Shown: one piece after another, positions 34,329 to 42,650 of the stretch
Numbering within the stretch: position 1 is the stretch's first letter
Layout: every line of letters begins with the position of its first letter
From: Bacilli bacterium
Lineage (GTDB): Bacteria > Bacillota_I > Bacilli_A > RFN20 > CAG-826
Direction: 5' to 3'
Assembly (NCBI GenBank): GCA_017470115.1
Contig: JAFUEZ010000002.1
Location: 1-49,664 of the forward strand
DNA: 49,664 nt
Position numbers and translations under genes: made by a program
The notes under the pieces: model-generated
What the model saw: the letters and a program-made list of their open reading frames with translations, nothing else
Databases searched by the model: none
What the model was told of the DNA's origin: nothing

Positions 34329-35044
34329 GAGTTTTCGTTTTTAGTAATCTCATCTTGTCTCTTTTTAATTCTAGTCCAATTAAAAAAACCATATAAATCG
34401 TTTACTAGAAAGAAAACAAAACACGAAACAATCGGAATATAAGAAATATCTTCAATCGTTGCTAATGTCCATAAAGTTATAAGCACAATATCATTTGCAG
34501 CATAAAATAGTTGTGTAAATCTGCTTCTTTTAATTTGAAAATATAAAGCTAGAAAACTTGTAAACAAGGACACAGTTGAAGTAATTATATTTTCAGTTCC
34601 TAAATATCTTAATAACCAAAATAACGAAAAAGTTAATATAACTGAAGCTATTGGCCCAATGACAAAATCAATCTTTTTGGTACTTAAAATAGCGACTTCA
34701 GTTGTTCCTTTGAACCTATTGATGAACCAAATCACACCACTAAAAATTCCTAAAGGAATCATAAAAGCAAAATAAATTATTGCTTCACCATAGTATTGAA
34801 AATTTAGCGATGTTATCGCATAAAACAAAGAAAAAAGTAATGACAAAACAATCCCAATTAGGCTTGCCTTAGCTAGAAAAAATATTGAAATTATTCCTAA
34901 CTGAGCTCCTAAAAGATTTTGATAATCATCACATTGAAAAACAAAATAAAGAATTAACGGAATAGCTAATTCAACAAATAAGAGAATAGCCTCTTGCCAC
35001 GTTAATATATTTTTGAACTTGAACTTTGACTTCTTTTCTTCCAT
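34325..35044 (-). CDS. pnuC: PnuC-type nicotinamide riboside transporter
   Basis: The 239-residue membrane protein has about seven helices. It ends with a cytoplasmic NDLYGFFNWTRIKKRQ motif typical of PnuC, and has the family's FYAAND segment near the last helices. PnuC imports nicotinamide riboside (or a related vitamin) by facilitated diffusion with trapping by a kinase. It is convergent with the EAL gene. The vitamin preference cannot be proven from sequence. It supports dependence on external NAD precursors. Confidence 0.85.
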   Translation of the reverse strand: MEEKKSKFKFKNILTWQEAILLFVELAIPLILYFVFQCDDYQNLLGAQLGIISIFFLAKASLIGIVLSLLFSLFYAITSLNFQYYGEAIIYFAFMIPLGIFSGVIWFINRFKGTTEVAILSTKKIDFVIGPIASVILTFSLFWLLRYLGTENIITSTVSLFTSFLALYFQIKRSRFTQLFYAANDIVLITLWTLATIEDISYIPIVSCFVFFLVNDLYGFFNWTRIKKRQDEITKNENS

Positions 35045-35384
35045 AAAACTATTCGCTTTTCTTATTTAATATAATAAATCAAAAACGATAAAACATAATA
35101 ATGATAATCTTTTAAAATATTTCATTATATTTACAAAATGGATTAAGCAAAGACTTTTGACTTGTTTTGAATAAAGAAACAATTAAAAAATCAGATTGCT
35201 AATTATTAATTAACTTCACAAATTTCAAATTTTATTAAGGATTTGCGGGGTTTTTCATTTCTATACACAATTATTTGTAATTTATTATTAAAACATGATT
35301 TGAACATATCGAAAAAAATAAATAATTTTGTTATCATTAAAAATAATAAATATTTTTATATTATCTCATAAAGGAGGAAATTTT
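35045..35384. other. 340-base divergent intergenic region
   Basis: The region lies between pnuC (leftward) and the SPFH-protein gene (rightward). It contains one dispersed-repeat copy (35220-35255), a TATATT -10 element near 35358 and a strong AAAGGAGG before 35385. The rest is AT-rich. No RNA gene, riboswitch or coding frame is evident. Confidence 0.55.
35220..35255 (-). repeat. Dispersed short repeat copy
   Basis: On the minus strand it reads AAAAACCCCGCAAATCC then TTAATAAAATTTGAAATTT. The first half is close to the core; the second half is diverged. Confidence 0.6.
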
Positions 35385-36737
35385 ATGGGTTTGATTAAAG
35401 CTTTAGTCGGATCTACCGCTGGTACATTTGGCGATCAATGGAAAGAGTATTTTTATTGTGAATCAATTCCTGTTGATGTCTTAATGGTTAAAGGCCAAAA
35501 AAGAGTCAACGCAAAACGATCATCAAATACAAAAGGTAGCGACAACATCATTTCAAATGGTTCAGTAATTGCTGTTGCTGATGGCCAATGTATGCTCATT
35601 GTTGAGCAAGGTAAAGTCGTTGAGCTTTGTGCCGAACCTGGAGAATTTGTTTGGGATTCATCAACAGAACCATCAATCTTCACTGGCAAATTAGGCGAAA
35701 GAATTCTTGGTATTTTCAAAACAATCGGAAGAAGATTCACTTTTGGTGGAGATACTGGTAAAGATCAAAGAGTCTACTACATCAATCTAAAAGAATTACT
35801 TGATAATAAATTCGGAACAGTCAATCCAGTTCCATTTAGAATTGTTGATAGTAAAATTAATCTCGATATTGATGCAACAATTAAATGTTTTGGTGTCTAT
35901 TCATATAGAATCGCAGATCCTATCACTTTCTATACAAAGATTGCTGGAAACGTCTCTGATGAATATAGACGTTCACAAATCGATGCTCAATTAAAGAACG
36001 AATTTATCTCAAAATTACAAGTTGGTTTTGGTGCCCTTTCAGCTCTTGAAGTTAGACCAAACCAAGTTGTTGCTCATATTGAAGAATTAGAAAACGCAAT
36101 GAGAGACGCTCTCAAGGAAAAATGGCTTGAAGCTAGAGGTCTTGAAATTGTTTCTATTGCTATTTCATCAATCACATTACCAGAAGAGTATCAAAAGATG
36201 ATCAGCGACGTTCAAAGAACTGCTGTTTTACGTGATCCTGGTATGGCAGGCGCTACACTTGTCCAAGCTCAAGCAAGCGCTCTTGAAAAAGCCGCAAGTA
36301 ACGAAGCGGGTGCAATGCACGGATTTGTTGGCATGGGTTTTGCTCAAAACGCAATGGGTGGACAAGCTGCTAACCCACAAGCCTTCTATGGAATGGCTGC
36401 TCAACAACAAGCACAACAAGCACAGCAACCTCAACAACAAACAGCTCCTCAAGGTGCTACATGGACATGTCCAAAATGCGGAACAAAAGTTCCTGAAAAT
36501 AGTAAATTCTGCCCAGAATGTGGAACCAAGAAACCTGAACAAGTTGATGGTTGGAAATGTCCAACATGTGGTGCAATAAATAAAGGCAAATTCTGTATGG
36601 AATGTGGTGCTAAAAAGCCTGCTGGTGAACCACTTTATAGATGTGATAAGTGTGGGTGGGAGCCAAAAGATCCAAAGAACCCACCAAAATTCTGCCCAGA
36701 ATGTGGTGATCCATTTGACGATAAAGATATCAAATAA
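35385..36737 (+). CDS. SPFH-domain protein with C-terminal zinc ribbons (YdjI-like)
   Basis: The 450-residue cytoplasmic protein begins with the SPFH region of the virion-core/YdjI type (about residues 1-300). A Gln/Ala-rich linker (about 335-360) and three zinc ribbons with CxxC pairs follow (CPKCG, CPECG, CPTCG, CMECG, CDKCG, CPECG; about 362-445). In Bacillus subtilis YdjI works with YdjG and YdjH and the PspA homologue YdjF in the membrane-stress response. The start is the ATG at 35385, right after AAAGGAGG; the frame continues upstream without start signals. The next gene, 11 bases on, is its likely partner. Confidence 0.83.
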   Translation: MGLIKALVGSTAGTFGDQWKEYFYCESIPVDVLMVKGQKRVNAKRSSNTKGSDNIISNGSVIAVADGQCMLIVEQGKVVELCAEPGEFVWDSSTEPSIFTGKLGERILGIFKTIGRRFTFGGDTGKDQRVYYINLKELLDNKFGTVNPVPFRIVDSKINLDIDATIKCFGVYSYRIADPITFYTKIAGNVSDEYRRSQIDAQLKNEFISKLQVGFGALSALEVRPNQVVAHIEELENAMRDALKEKWLEARGLEIVSIAISSITLPEEYQKMISDVQRTAVLRDPGMAGATLVQAQASALEKAASNEAGAMHGFVGMGFAQNAMGGQAANPQAFYGMAAQQQAQQAQQPQQQTAPQGATWTCPKCGTKVPENSKFCPECGTKKPEQVDGWKCPTCGAINKGKFCMECGAKKPAGEPLYRCDKCGWEPKDPKNPPKFCPECGDPFDDKDIK

Positions 36738-36748
36738 GATTTATTAAT

Positions 36749-38047
36749 ATGCCAGATTTAAAACAATTTAAATGTCCTGCTTGTGGTGGTGTTTTAGAGT
36801 TCACAAGTGAGAGTCAAGAAATAAAGTGTCCATATTGTGACTCAACTTTTACTCGTGCAGATTTTGCTGACTTTGATAAAGATTTGGACCAAAAATACGA
36901 AGAAAAAACACCAGATCCAATGCTTCAAGAAATGTATTCTGCAGAAGAACTTAACGACATGTCAGTCTACTCATGTGATTCTTGCGGCGGCCAAATCATT
37001 TGTGGTAAAAATACTAGCTCTACAAAGTGTCCATATTGCGATAACAATGTTTTGATTAAAAGCAAAATTAGTGGCGATTTAAAACCACAATTAATCATTC
37101 CTTTTAAACTTGATAAAGAACAATCTAGCGAATCATTCAAAAAATACTTTAGAAGTAAATTCTTTATTCCTGATTCATTCAAAAAAGAAAACAAAATTGA
37201 AGAATCTTCTTCTCTTTATGTTCCTTATTTCATTTATACCGCAAACACTGATGGCGATGTTCAATTTAGTGGTAAAAAGACACGTCGTTGGGAAGATAGC
37301 GACTATGAATATAAAGAAGTTAAATATTATCGTTTAGATCGTTCTGGTCAAATAGCTTTTGATGATATTCCAGTTGACGCATCTGAAAGGATGCCAAATG
37401 ATTTAATGGAATCAATCGAACCATTTAATAAGGCCGATCATGAAACATTCTTTAGTGGTTATTTAGCTGGTTTTCAAGCAGAACGTTATGACACTTCAAA
37501 ATCACAAACCCTTGCTAGAGCCCATCAACGTATGAGTGAAGGTACAATTAGTGCACTACAACAATCAACACATTCATATGAAGACGTCACAGTTACAAGA
37601 AGTAATATTAGTTATTTCAATGAATCATCTAAATACGTTCTTTATCCAATTTGGATTTTAAACGTTAGATGGAAACAAAATAAATATACTTTTGCTGTTA
37701 ACGCAGATACTGGTAAAGTAGCAGGAAAATATCCAATTAGTGGTGGCAAAGTTACTCTTGTTTGTGCTCTTATTGCTATCGCTGCTGCAGCTCTTGGCTT
37801 TGGCATAGGGTATCTAGTCATGGAAGGCGATATTTTACTAAGCGTTATCTTTGCAATTATTTTCTTCCTTTTAGGTGGTGGAATTAGTGCTTTATTAATT
37901 ACACGAAAACTAAAGAAAAGAGTCTCGCTTCAATACGGGGCAAAAGATTATGTACGTCCAGGTAGCTTCAATTTAAGTTATTCAAAAGATATTTATCTTT
38001 ATAGTGAAACTTCAAAACGTGCAAAACCAAAAGATAATAGAAAGTAA
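36749..38047 (+). CDS. Zinc-ribbon membrane protein, YdjG-like partner of the SPFH protein
   Basis: The 432-residue protein starts with two zinc ribbons (CPACGG and CPYC near residues 9-30; CDSCGG and CPYC near 75-98). A large soluble domain follows, then two membrane helices (about 335-360 and 362-385) and a basic tail. It matches the TFIIB-like zinc-ribbon proteins (YdjG type) encoded beside SPFH/YdjI genes. It probably helps place a stress complex at the membrane. No ribosome site is obvious, so it may depend on coupling to the gene ending 11 bases upstream. Confidence 0.78.
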   Translation: MPDLKQFKCPACGGVLEFTSESQEIKCPYCDSTFTRADFADFDKDLDQKYEEKTPDPMLQEMYSAEELNDMSVYSCDSCGGQIICGKNTSSTKCPYCDNNVLIKSKISGDLKPQLIIPFKLDKEQSSESFKKYFRSKFFIPDSFKKENKIEESSSLYVPYFIYTANTDGDVQFSGKKTRRWEDSDYEYKEVKYYRLDRSGQIAFDDIPVDASERMPNDLMESIEPFNKADHETFFSGYLAGFQAERYDTSKSQTLARAHQRMSEGTISALQQSTHSYEDVTVTRSNISYFNESSKYVLYPIWILNVRWKQNKYTFAVNADTGKVAGKYPISGGKVTLVCALIAIAAAALGFGIGYLVMEGDILLSVIFAIIFFLLGGGISALLITRKLKKRVSLQYGAKDYVRPGSFNLSYSKDIYLYSETSKRAKPKDNRK

Positions 38048-38072
38048 TTTCCTTACAAATTAATCTATTTAA

Positions 38073-38117
38073 AAAATTCCTCTATAAGAACCAATTCGTT
38101 CATTAAGAGGGTTTTTT
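38073..38117. terminator. Bidirectional Rho-independent terminator
   Basis: CCTCT (38079-38083) pairs with AGAGG (38106-38110), with an inner GAAC/GTTC stem. T6 follows on the plus strand (38112-38117) and A6 precedes (38071-38076), giving T6 on the minus strand. It separates the convergent genes ending at 38047 and 38103. Confidence 0.8.
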
Positions 38118-39119
38118 ATATTCTTTTAAAACTCTTTCGTAGGCTTCTTTTAATTTAACGCCTACTTTATCAAGCGTTCTTTCTTCAACTACTTCTAGAC
38201 CTTTTTCAACTATCTTAGAGTTATCATGAGTCAAAATATAATTAAGTTTTTCTTCAAATTCATCATTGTTATGAGCTTTATAGCAATTGACACCATCTTG
38301 CATCCACCCTTCATAAACACCAATATCTCTTAAAAGAATTGGGCGTTTACATGTGAGCGCTTCTAAAACAACAATTCCTTCCGTTTCTTCATATGATGGG
38401 AAAAAGAAGCAATCTGCATGACGATATGCGGCTTTAATCAGAGTGGTTGAATAGCCAGCAAGAATAACGTTACTTGGTCTATGTTTTAAAATGCGTAACA
38501 TTTCTTGTGTACACATTATTTTTGATAAATATCCAAACCAAATGAACTTAACATCAGGCATTTTTCTAGCAACATCGATAAAATCATGTATACCTTTACG
38601 CTTGAAATAGAATCCAGCACCCATTACAACTTTATCACCAGGCTTTATGTCAAATTTTTTAAAATATTCTTCATCGTATTCATCACTAAAAACATAATCA
38701 TCAGGGTTTATTCCGTTAGAAACATGAATTACTTCTGTTCCTAAATTGTAATTGTCTATTAATTTTTTTGAATACTCTGTTGGAGTTATAATAAAATCGG
38801 CATTTTTATAGAACCATAAAAGATTTCTATTAAACCAAATTTTGGCGATTATTCTCCAACATCTAAAAGATTCTCTAAAATCTTCAATTGTAGAGTGACC
38901 ATGAACTATAACAGGTATGTGTTTTTTCTTTAATTTTTTTAATAAACGTTTTGAGTCTCCATAATAAGTATTAATATGTGCTAAATCAAAAGTGTCTTTT
39001 GGATTTAAAGTATATTCAATTCCTTGAGATTGAAGAGCGATAATTTGGTGCTTTAAAGCTCTTCCGATTCCGGAAGTCTTAACTTTGTCGATTTTCTCAA
39101 AATACAATAATACTTTCAT
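38103..39119 (-). CDS. GT4 glycosyltransferase, glycolipid (diglucosyl-diacylglycerol synthase) type
   Basis: The 338-residue enzyme has the two-domain GT-B fold. The N-terminus MKVLLYFEKID, the SGIGRALKHQ motif, the HGHST-x-EDFR segment and the C-terminal E-x(7)-E motif (EETEGIVVLEAL) match the CpoA/LafB/alDGS group. These enzymes add a second sugar to monoglycosyl-diacylglycerol, making bilayer-forming glycolipids. The partner that adds the first sugar is not in the window. I chose the ATG at 39119, six bases after TATAGA with no ribosome site; a TTG at 39134 has no support. Whether glucose or galactose is transferred is unknown. Confidence 0.85.
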   Translation of the reverse strand: MKVLLYFEKIDKVKTSGIGRALKHQIIALQSQGIEYTLNPKDTFDLAHINTYYGDSKRLLKKLKKKHIPVIVHGHSTIEDFRESFRCWRIIAKIWFNRNLLWFYKNADFIITPTEYSKKLIDNYNLGTEVIHVSNGINPDDYVFSDEYDEEYFKKFDIKPGDKVVMGAGFYFKRKGIHDFIDVARKMPDVKFIWFGYLSKIMCTQEMLRILKHRPSNVILAGYSTTLIKAAYRHADCFFFPSYEETEGIVVLEALTCKRPILLRDIGVYEGWMQDGVNCYKAHNNDEFEEKLNYILTHDNSKIVEKGLEVVEERTLDKVGVKLKEAYERVLKEYKKPS

Positions 39120-39125
39120 AATTTG

Positions 39126-39131
39126 TCTATA
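39126..39131 (-). promoter_or_regulatory. -10 box TATAGA placed for a leaderless mRNA
   Basis: Minus-strand TATAGA followed by six bases and the ATG at 39119; no ribosome binding site. Confidence 0.45.
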
Positions 39132-39230
39132 CAAAAAGATACTATTTTTACATCAATAAAACAATTTGAAAAAACATAATCGATTGTACACAATTGAATT
39201 TTAAGCATTAATTTTTTATATATTATTGAT

Positions 39231-39266
39231 AAAAAACCCTGCAAAACTGCATTATTTATCAAAATT
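39231..39266 (+). repeat. Dispersed short repeat copy
   Basis: AAAAAACCCTGCAAAACTG followed by CATTATTTATCAAAATT, between the glycosyltransferase and feo promoters. Confidence 0.7.
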
Positions 39267-39363
39267 CGATTTTTTCTACTATTTTATTTATTCTATTTTT
39301 TGTTAATGCTATTCTTTTTTTAATTTACTGAAAATAATAATAAATATTATTTTACAAAATCGC

Positions 39364-39414
39364 TTGACTAGTGAAATAAATACTATACAATATTACTAGT
39401 TAGTCTTAACTAAC
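39364..39414 (+). promoter_or_regulatory. feo promoter with overlapping DtxR-like operator
   Basis: A -35 box TTGACT (39364-39369) and -10 box TACAAT (39386-39391) are 16 bases apart. The inverted repeat GTTAG-TCTTAA-CTAAC (39399-39414) covers the expected start site. It resembles the TTAGG-TTAG/CTAA-CCTAA type of box used by DtxR/IdeR-family metal repressors, so iron-dependent repression is likely. Confidence 0.6.
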
Positions 39415-39445
39415 CATTATATTTATTAGCGAAAGGACTTTATTT

Positions 39446-39658
39446 ATGCCAATTATGCTTGCCCCACTAAATCAAGAAGTGAGAATAGTAAAAATTCTTG
39501 CAACCGATAAAATCAAGAAACATCTTGAGTCGCTTGGCATCTTAGTTAATTCAACAGTAACGGTTTTAAGCACTGTCAATGGTGGTGTTGTTTTGGCGAT
39601 TAAAAATTCTCGCTTAGCTTTAGATCACGAAATAGCTAGCAAGATCCTAGTAGCATAG
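39446..39658 (+). CDS. feoA: FeoA-domain protein (first copy)
   Basis: The 70-residue SH3-like FeoA-type protein starts after AAAGGA, 32 bases beyond the operator. It has the family pattern: an N-terminal strand (REVRIVKI-like), then HLESLGI, NSTVTVL and a C-terminal LALDHEIASKILV. FeoA proteins dock onto FeoB and help ferrous iron uptake. It is less typical than the second FeoA 11 bases downstream, and the two differ clearly, so they may form a two-domain partner for FeoB. Confidence 0.82.
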   Translation: MPIMLAPLNQEVRIVKILATDKIKKHLESLGILVNSTVTVLSTVNGGVVLAIKNSRLALDHEIASKILVA

Positions 39659-39669
39659 AAAGGATTATT

Positions 39670-39909
39670 ATGCTTAAAAGACTAAACGAAATTAAAGTTG
39701 GTGAGACGGGACTCATCAAAAAAGTTGAAGGCGAAGGATTGCTTCGCAGAAGACTATTTGATATGGGTGTCACACCTGGAGCTACTGTATATTTAAGGAA
39801 AAAAGCTCCACTAGGAGATCCATTAGAAATCACAATTAGAGGCTATGAATTAACTTTAAGAAAAACCGAAGCAGCTCTAGTTGTTTTAGAAATGGAGGAA
39901 TCTAAATAA
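39670..39909 (+). CDS. feoA: FeoA-domain protein (second copy)
   Basis: The 79-residue protein has canonical FeoA features: L-x-E-I-x-x-GETG, LLRRRLFDMGVTPGATVYL, APLGDPLEI and RGYELTLRK. The gene is preceded by AGAAAGGA and its stop overlaps the feoB start (TAATG), so it is translationally coupled to feoB. It acts at the cytoplasmic face of FeoB. Confidence 0.92.
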   Translation: MLKRLNEIKVGETGLIKKVEGEGLLRRRLFDMGVTPGATVYLRKKAPLGDPLEITIRGYELTLRKTEAALVVLEMEESK

Positions 39910-42230
39910 TGAAAAGATTTGCCTTAGCCGGAAATCCAAACTGTGGTAAGACCACTCTTTTTAATTCATTAACCGGTTCTACTGCTCATGTAGGAAACTG
40001 GCCTGGCGTTACTGTCGAAAAGAAAGATGGTGTTTATAAGAAATTAAGTGAACCTATCTCAATTGTCGACTTACCAGGTATTTATTCTTTATCTCCTTAT
40101 ACTCCTGAGGAGGTTATTTCAAGAAATTACATATTAGATGAGCAACCTGATTGTGTAATTAACATCATTGACGCAACAAACTTAGAGAGAAATTTATACT
40201 TAACCACGCAACTTTTAGAAATTAATGTTCCTTTGGTTGTCGCCTTAAATATGAGTGATGTTTTACTTAAAAACGGTGAAACCATCAACGCAAAGGCAAT
40301 TGAAGAGAAATTAGGTGTCCCTGTTGTTTCTATTTCTGCTTTAAAAGAAGAAAACCTTGAGGAATTGATGAAAAGAGCACTTGAAATTTCAAGTACACCT
40401 AGAGAACCACGTACAGTAATTAATAACGCAGATCTCTTACACCTTATTGGTGATGTTAATATAGCTTTTAAAGGTAAAGAAGTTTTAAACCCATTATTCC
40501 ATGCTATCAAATTGGTTGAAAATGATGAACTCGAGACAAAAAATCATAAAGATTTGATTTCAATGGTCGATGATTTTAAGAAAACTTTTAAAGATGATAC
40601 TTTTGGCGATGATTTTGAAGCCTTAATTGCTGATAATAGATATCACTATATAGCAGATAATTTTGGTGATGTAGTTGTTAGCCAAAACAAGGAAAATGCA
40701 GAAAAAACCTCGCAAAACTCCATTAAAAATAATAAATCTGATAGAATCGACAAGGTTTTAACTCACAAAGTTTTTGGTTTACTTATCTTCGCTGTAATAA
40801 TGTTCTTGGTCTTCCATTTAACCTTCTCAGAGAATTTCTTCTATTTAGGAGGTATATTTGAAGCAAATGGTGTTGCACCAAGTTTTGAAGGTACAATTTA
40901 TGAAGGATTGTTCTGGACAGATGCCGGAATTAACTCTCCAGGTGTCATTCTCTTTAATTTCTTCGACATGTCCTTCTCTGCAATAATAGAAGCTACTAGT
41001 GGCGCCTTAGCGAGTGCTTTACCAGCTGATGCCCAATGGTTCACTGGATTCTTATGCGACGGCGTTTTAAGTGGATTATTTGCAATTTTAGGTTTCTTAC
41101 CTCAAATTTTAGTCCTCTTCTTATTCTTCTCTATTATGGAAGATACAGGTTATATGGCTCGTGTCGCCTTTATCTTAGATAGAATTTTCCGTAAATTTGG
41201 ATTATCAGGAAGAGCATTTATCCCAATGATTATGGGCTTTGGATGTTCGGTCCCAGCCATGATTAATACACGTACTCTCGCAGATGATAAAGAAAGAACT
41301 GCTACTATTAGAGTTATTCCTTTCTTCTCATGTGGAGCTAAACTTCCAATATTAGTCGCTATTTCAGGCGGTATCTTAGAAGCTTTTGGAGCAGGAAACG
41401 TTGATCTTATTACATATTCAATGTATGCAGTAGGTATTGTTTCGGCTATTATATGTGTTTTATTAATGAGAAATACAACACAAAGAGGTGATGCTGCCCC
41501 ATTCATTATGGAATTACCAGAATATCATTTACCTCAATTTAAGAGTTTAATGATTCACTTATGGGACAAAGCAAAACACTTCGTTAAAAAAGCATTTACA
41601 ATCATTTTAGCCTCAACCATCGTCATTTGGTTCTTATCTAACTTCGGATTTGATTGGCATTATCTCGATGGAGATATGAGCGATTCAATACTTGCTGGAT
41701 TAGGAAAACTTATTCAACCTTTCTTTACTCCACTTGGTTTTGGTTCACAATTATCATCATTTGGATTTATCTTTGCAGTTGCTGCTATTACTGGCTTAAT
41801 TGCAAAAGAAAACGTTATCGCTACTTTTGCTGCTTTAGCTGCAATCGTTGTTTCTGATCCTGCTGTATTAGCCCTCATTGAAGCCGATGAAGAAGGAATC
41901 GAGGCAGCTACAGCAATGATCGTTTCTACAGGCATTACATGGCAAGGTTGTATCTCATTTATCGCATTTAATATGCTAACAATCCCTTGTTTTGCAGCTT
42001 GTGCAACCGCTAAAGCCGAACTTCCTAAAGGACAATTTAAATGGACTGTTCTCTTCTGGTTAGCTGCAAGTTATATCGGAAGTACAGTAATTTACGTATT
42101 CTTATCAATGTTTGATGGATCAACATGGGTTTGGGCACTTCCAACATTTGCTGGAATCGCTGTTTTAGCTGCTGTTGCAATCTTCTTCATTGTTAGATAT
42201 AACAAAAAACACCCAGTTATTAGAGCATAA
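39909..42230 (+). CDS. feoB: Ferrous iron transporter FeoB
   Basis: The 773-residue transporter has an N-terminal G domain with G1 GNPNCGKTT (8-16), G3 DLPG, G4 NMSD and G5 SAL. A helical spacer follows, then a membrane domain of about ten helices with two inverted Gate-like repeats (MARVAFILDRIFRKFGLSGR, IPMIMGFGCSVP). It imports Fe2+ across the cytoplasmic membrane. Between the G domain and membrane part (about residues 265-275, KTSQNSIKNNK) the coding sequence contains a copy of the dispersed repeat. The start overlaps the feoA stop by one base, and a GGAGG lies upstream. Confidence 0.95.
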   Translation: MKRFALAGNPNCGKTTLFNSLTGSTAHVGNWPGVTVEKKDGVYKKLSEPISIVDLPGIYSLSPYTPEEVISRNYILDEQPDCVINIIDATNLERNLYLTTQLLEINVPLVVALNMSDVLLKNGETINAKAIEEKLGVPVVSISALKEENLEELMKRALEISSTPREPRTVINNADLLHLIGDVNIAFKGKEVLNPLFHAIKLVENDELETKNHKDLISMVDDFKKTFKDDTFGDDFEALIADNRYHYIADNFGDVVVSQNKENAEKTSQNSIKNNKSDRIDKVLTHKVFGLLIFAVIMFLVFHLTFSENFFYLGGIFEANGVAPSFEGTIYEGLFWTDAGINSPGVILFNFFDMSFSAIIEATSGALASALPADAQWFTGFLCDGVLSGLFAILGFLPQILVLFLFFSIMEDTGYMARVAFILDRIFRKFGLSGRAFIPMIMGFGCSVPAMINTRTLADDKERTATIRVIPFFSCGAKLPILVAISGGILEAFGAGNVDLITYSMYAVGIVSAIICVLLMRNTTQRGDAAPFIMELPEYHLPQFKSLMIHLWDKAKHFVKKAFTIILASTIVIWFLSNFGFDWHYLDGDMSDSILAGLGKLIQPFFTPLGFGSQLSSFGFIFAVAAITGLIAKENVIATFAALAAIVVSDPAVLALIEADEEGIEAATAMIVSTGITWQGCISFIAFNMLTIPCFAACATAKAELPKGQFKWTVLFWLAASYIGSTVIYVFLSMFDGSTWVWALPTFAGIAVLAAVAIFFIVRYNKKHPVIRA
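40702..40733 (+). repeat. Dispersed short repeat, in-frame copy inside feoB
   Basis: AAAAAACCTCGCAAAACTCC followed by ATTAAAAATAAT. It matches the reference core in about 20 of 23 positions and encodes KTSQNSIKNN in the linker between the FeoB G domain and membrane domain. Confidence 0.6.
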
Positions 42231-42233
42231 AAT

Positions 42234-42416
42234 ATGAACACTTCACCTTGGTTAGAAATAATTGTAATTTTTGCGGTAGTTGTCTTCTTCGGTTCTTTAA
42301 TAGGTAACTACATTTATAAGAAAAAACACCATATTCCAACTGGTGAATGTTCATCATGTAAAACAAAAGTCAATTTCTATAAGGAATATAGAAAGATATA
42401 TCCAAAAGAAAAATGA
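42234..42416 (+). CDS. FeoB-associated Cys-rich membrane peptide
   Basis: The 60-residue peptide has one N-terminal membrane helix (about residues 8-28) and a cytoplasmic tail with a CSSC pair (C39, C42). This matches the small FeoB-associated Cys-rich family that often follows feoB. It may help deliver or reduce iron at the FeoB mouth. It starts 3 bases after the feoB stop and ends in TGA that overlaps the next ATG (ATGA). Confidence 0.85.
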   Translation: MNTSPWLEIIVIFAVVVFFGSLIGNYIYKKKHHIPTGECSSCKTKVNFYKEYRKIYPKEK

Positions 42417-42646
42417 AAACAATGTTTGAATACCATCTTTCAATCGATGGAATGATGTGTGGAATGTGTGAAGCTCATGTAAATAACATCGTCATTAAAA
42501 ACTTTCCACAAGTTAAAAAAGTTAAATCAAGCGCAAGAAAAAATTTAACAAAAATTATTTCCCCTGTTCCCCTTGATCTTGATGAACTTAAAAGTAAAAT
42601 CAATGAAACAGGTTATATAGTTAAAAATATCGAAACAATTAAATAA
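42413..42646 (+). CDS. Heavy-metal-associated (HMA) domain protein
   Basis: The 77-residue protein has the beta-alpha-beta-beta-alpha-beta HMA pattern with a metal-binding CGMC pair in DGMMCGMCEAHV. It resembles CopZ-like metallochaperones. Its place as last gene of the feo operon, overlapping the previous gene by four bases, suggests a metal-trafficking role connected with iron uptake or with control of other metals. The metal is not certain; HMA domains usually bind copper or zinc. A terminator follows. Confidence 0.85.
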   Translation: MKTMFEYHLSIDGMMCGMCEAHVNNIVIKNFPQVKKVKSSARKNLTKIISPVPLDLDELKSKINETGYIVKNIETIK

Positions 42647-42650
42647 GTAA

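Larger units (their letters stand above)
39120..39445. other. 326-base divergent intergenic region
   Basis: The region holds the leaderless-type promoter of the glycosyltransferase gene, a sequence ATTGTACACAATTGAAT (39183-39199) that is also found with one change at 9703-9719, a dispersed-repeat copy, and the feo promoter and palindrome. No coding frame or RNA gene is evident. Confidence 0.6.

Noticed and set aside
35091-35104. Fur-box-like ATAATGATAATC upstream of pnuC
   Set aside because: Only one half-site is present; the other side does not match, as expected by chance in AT-rich DNA.
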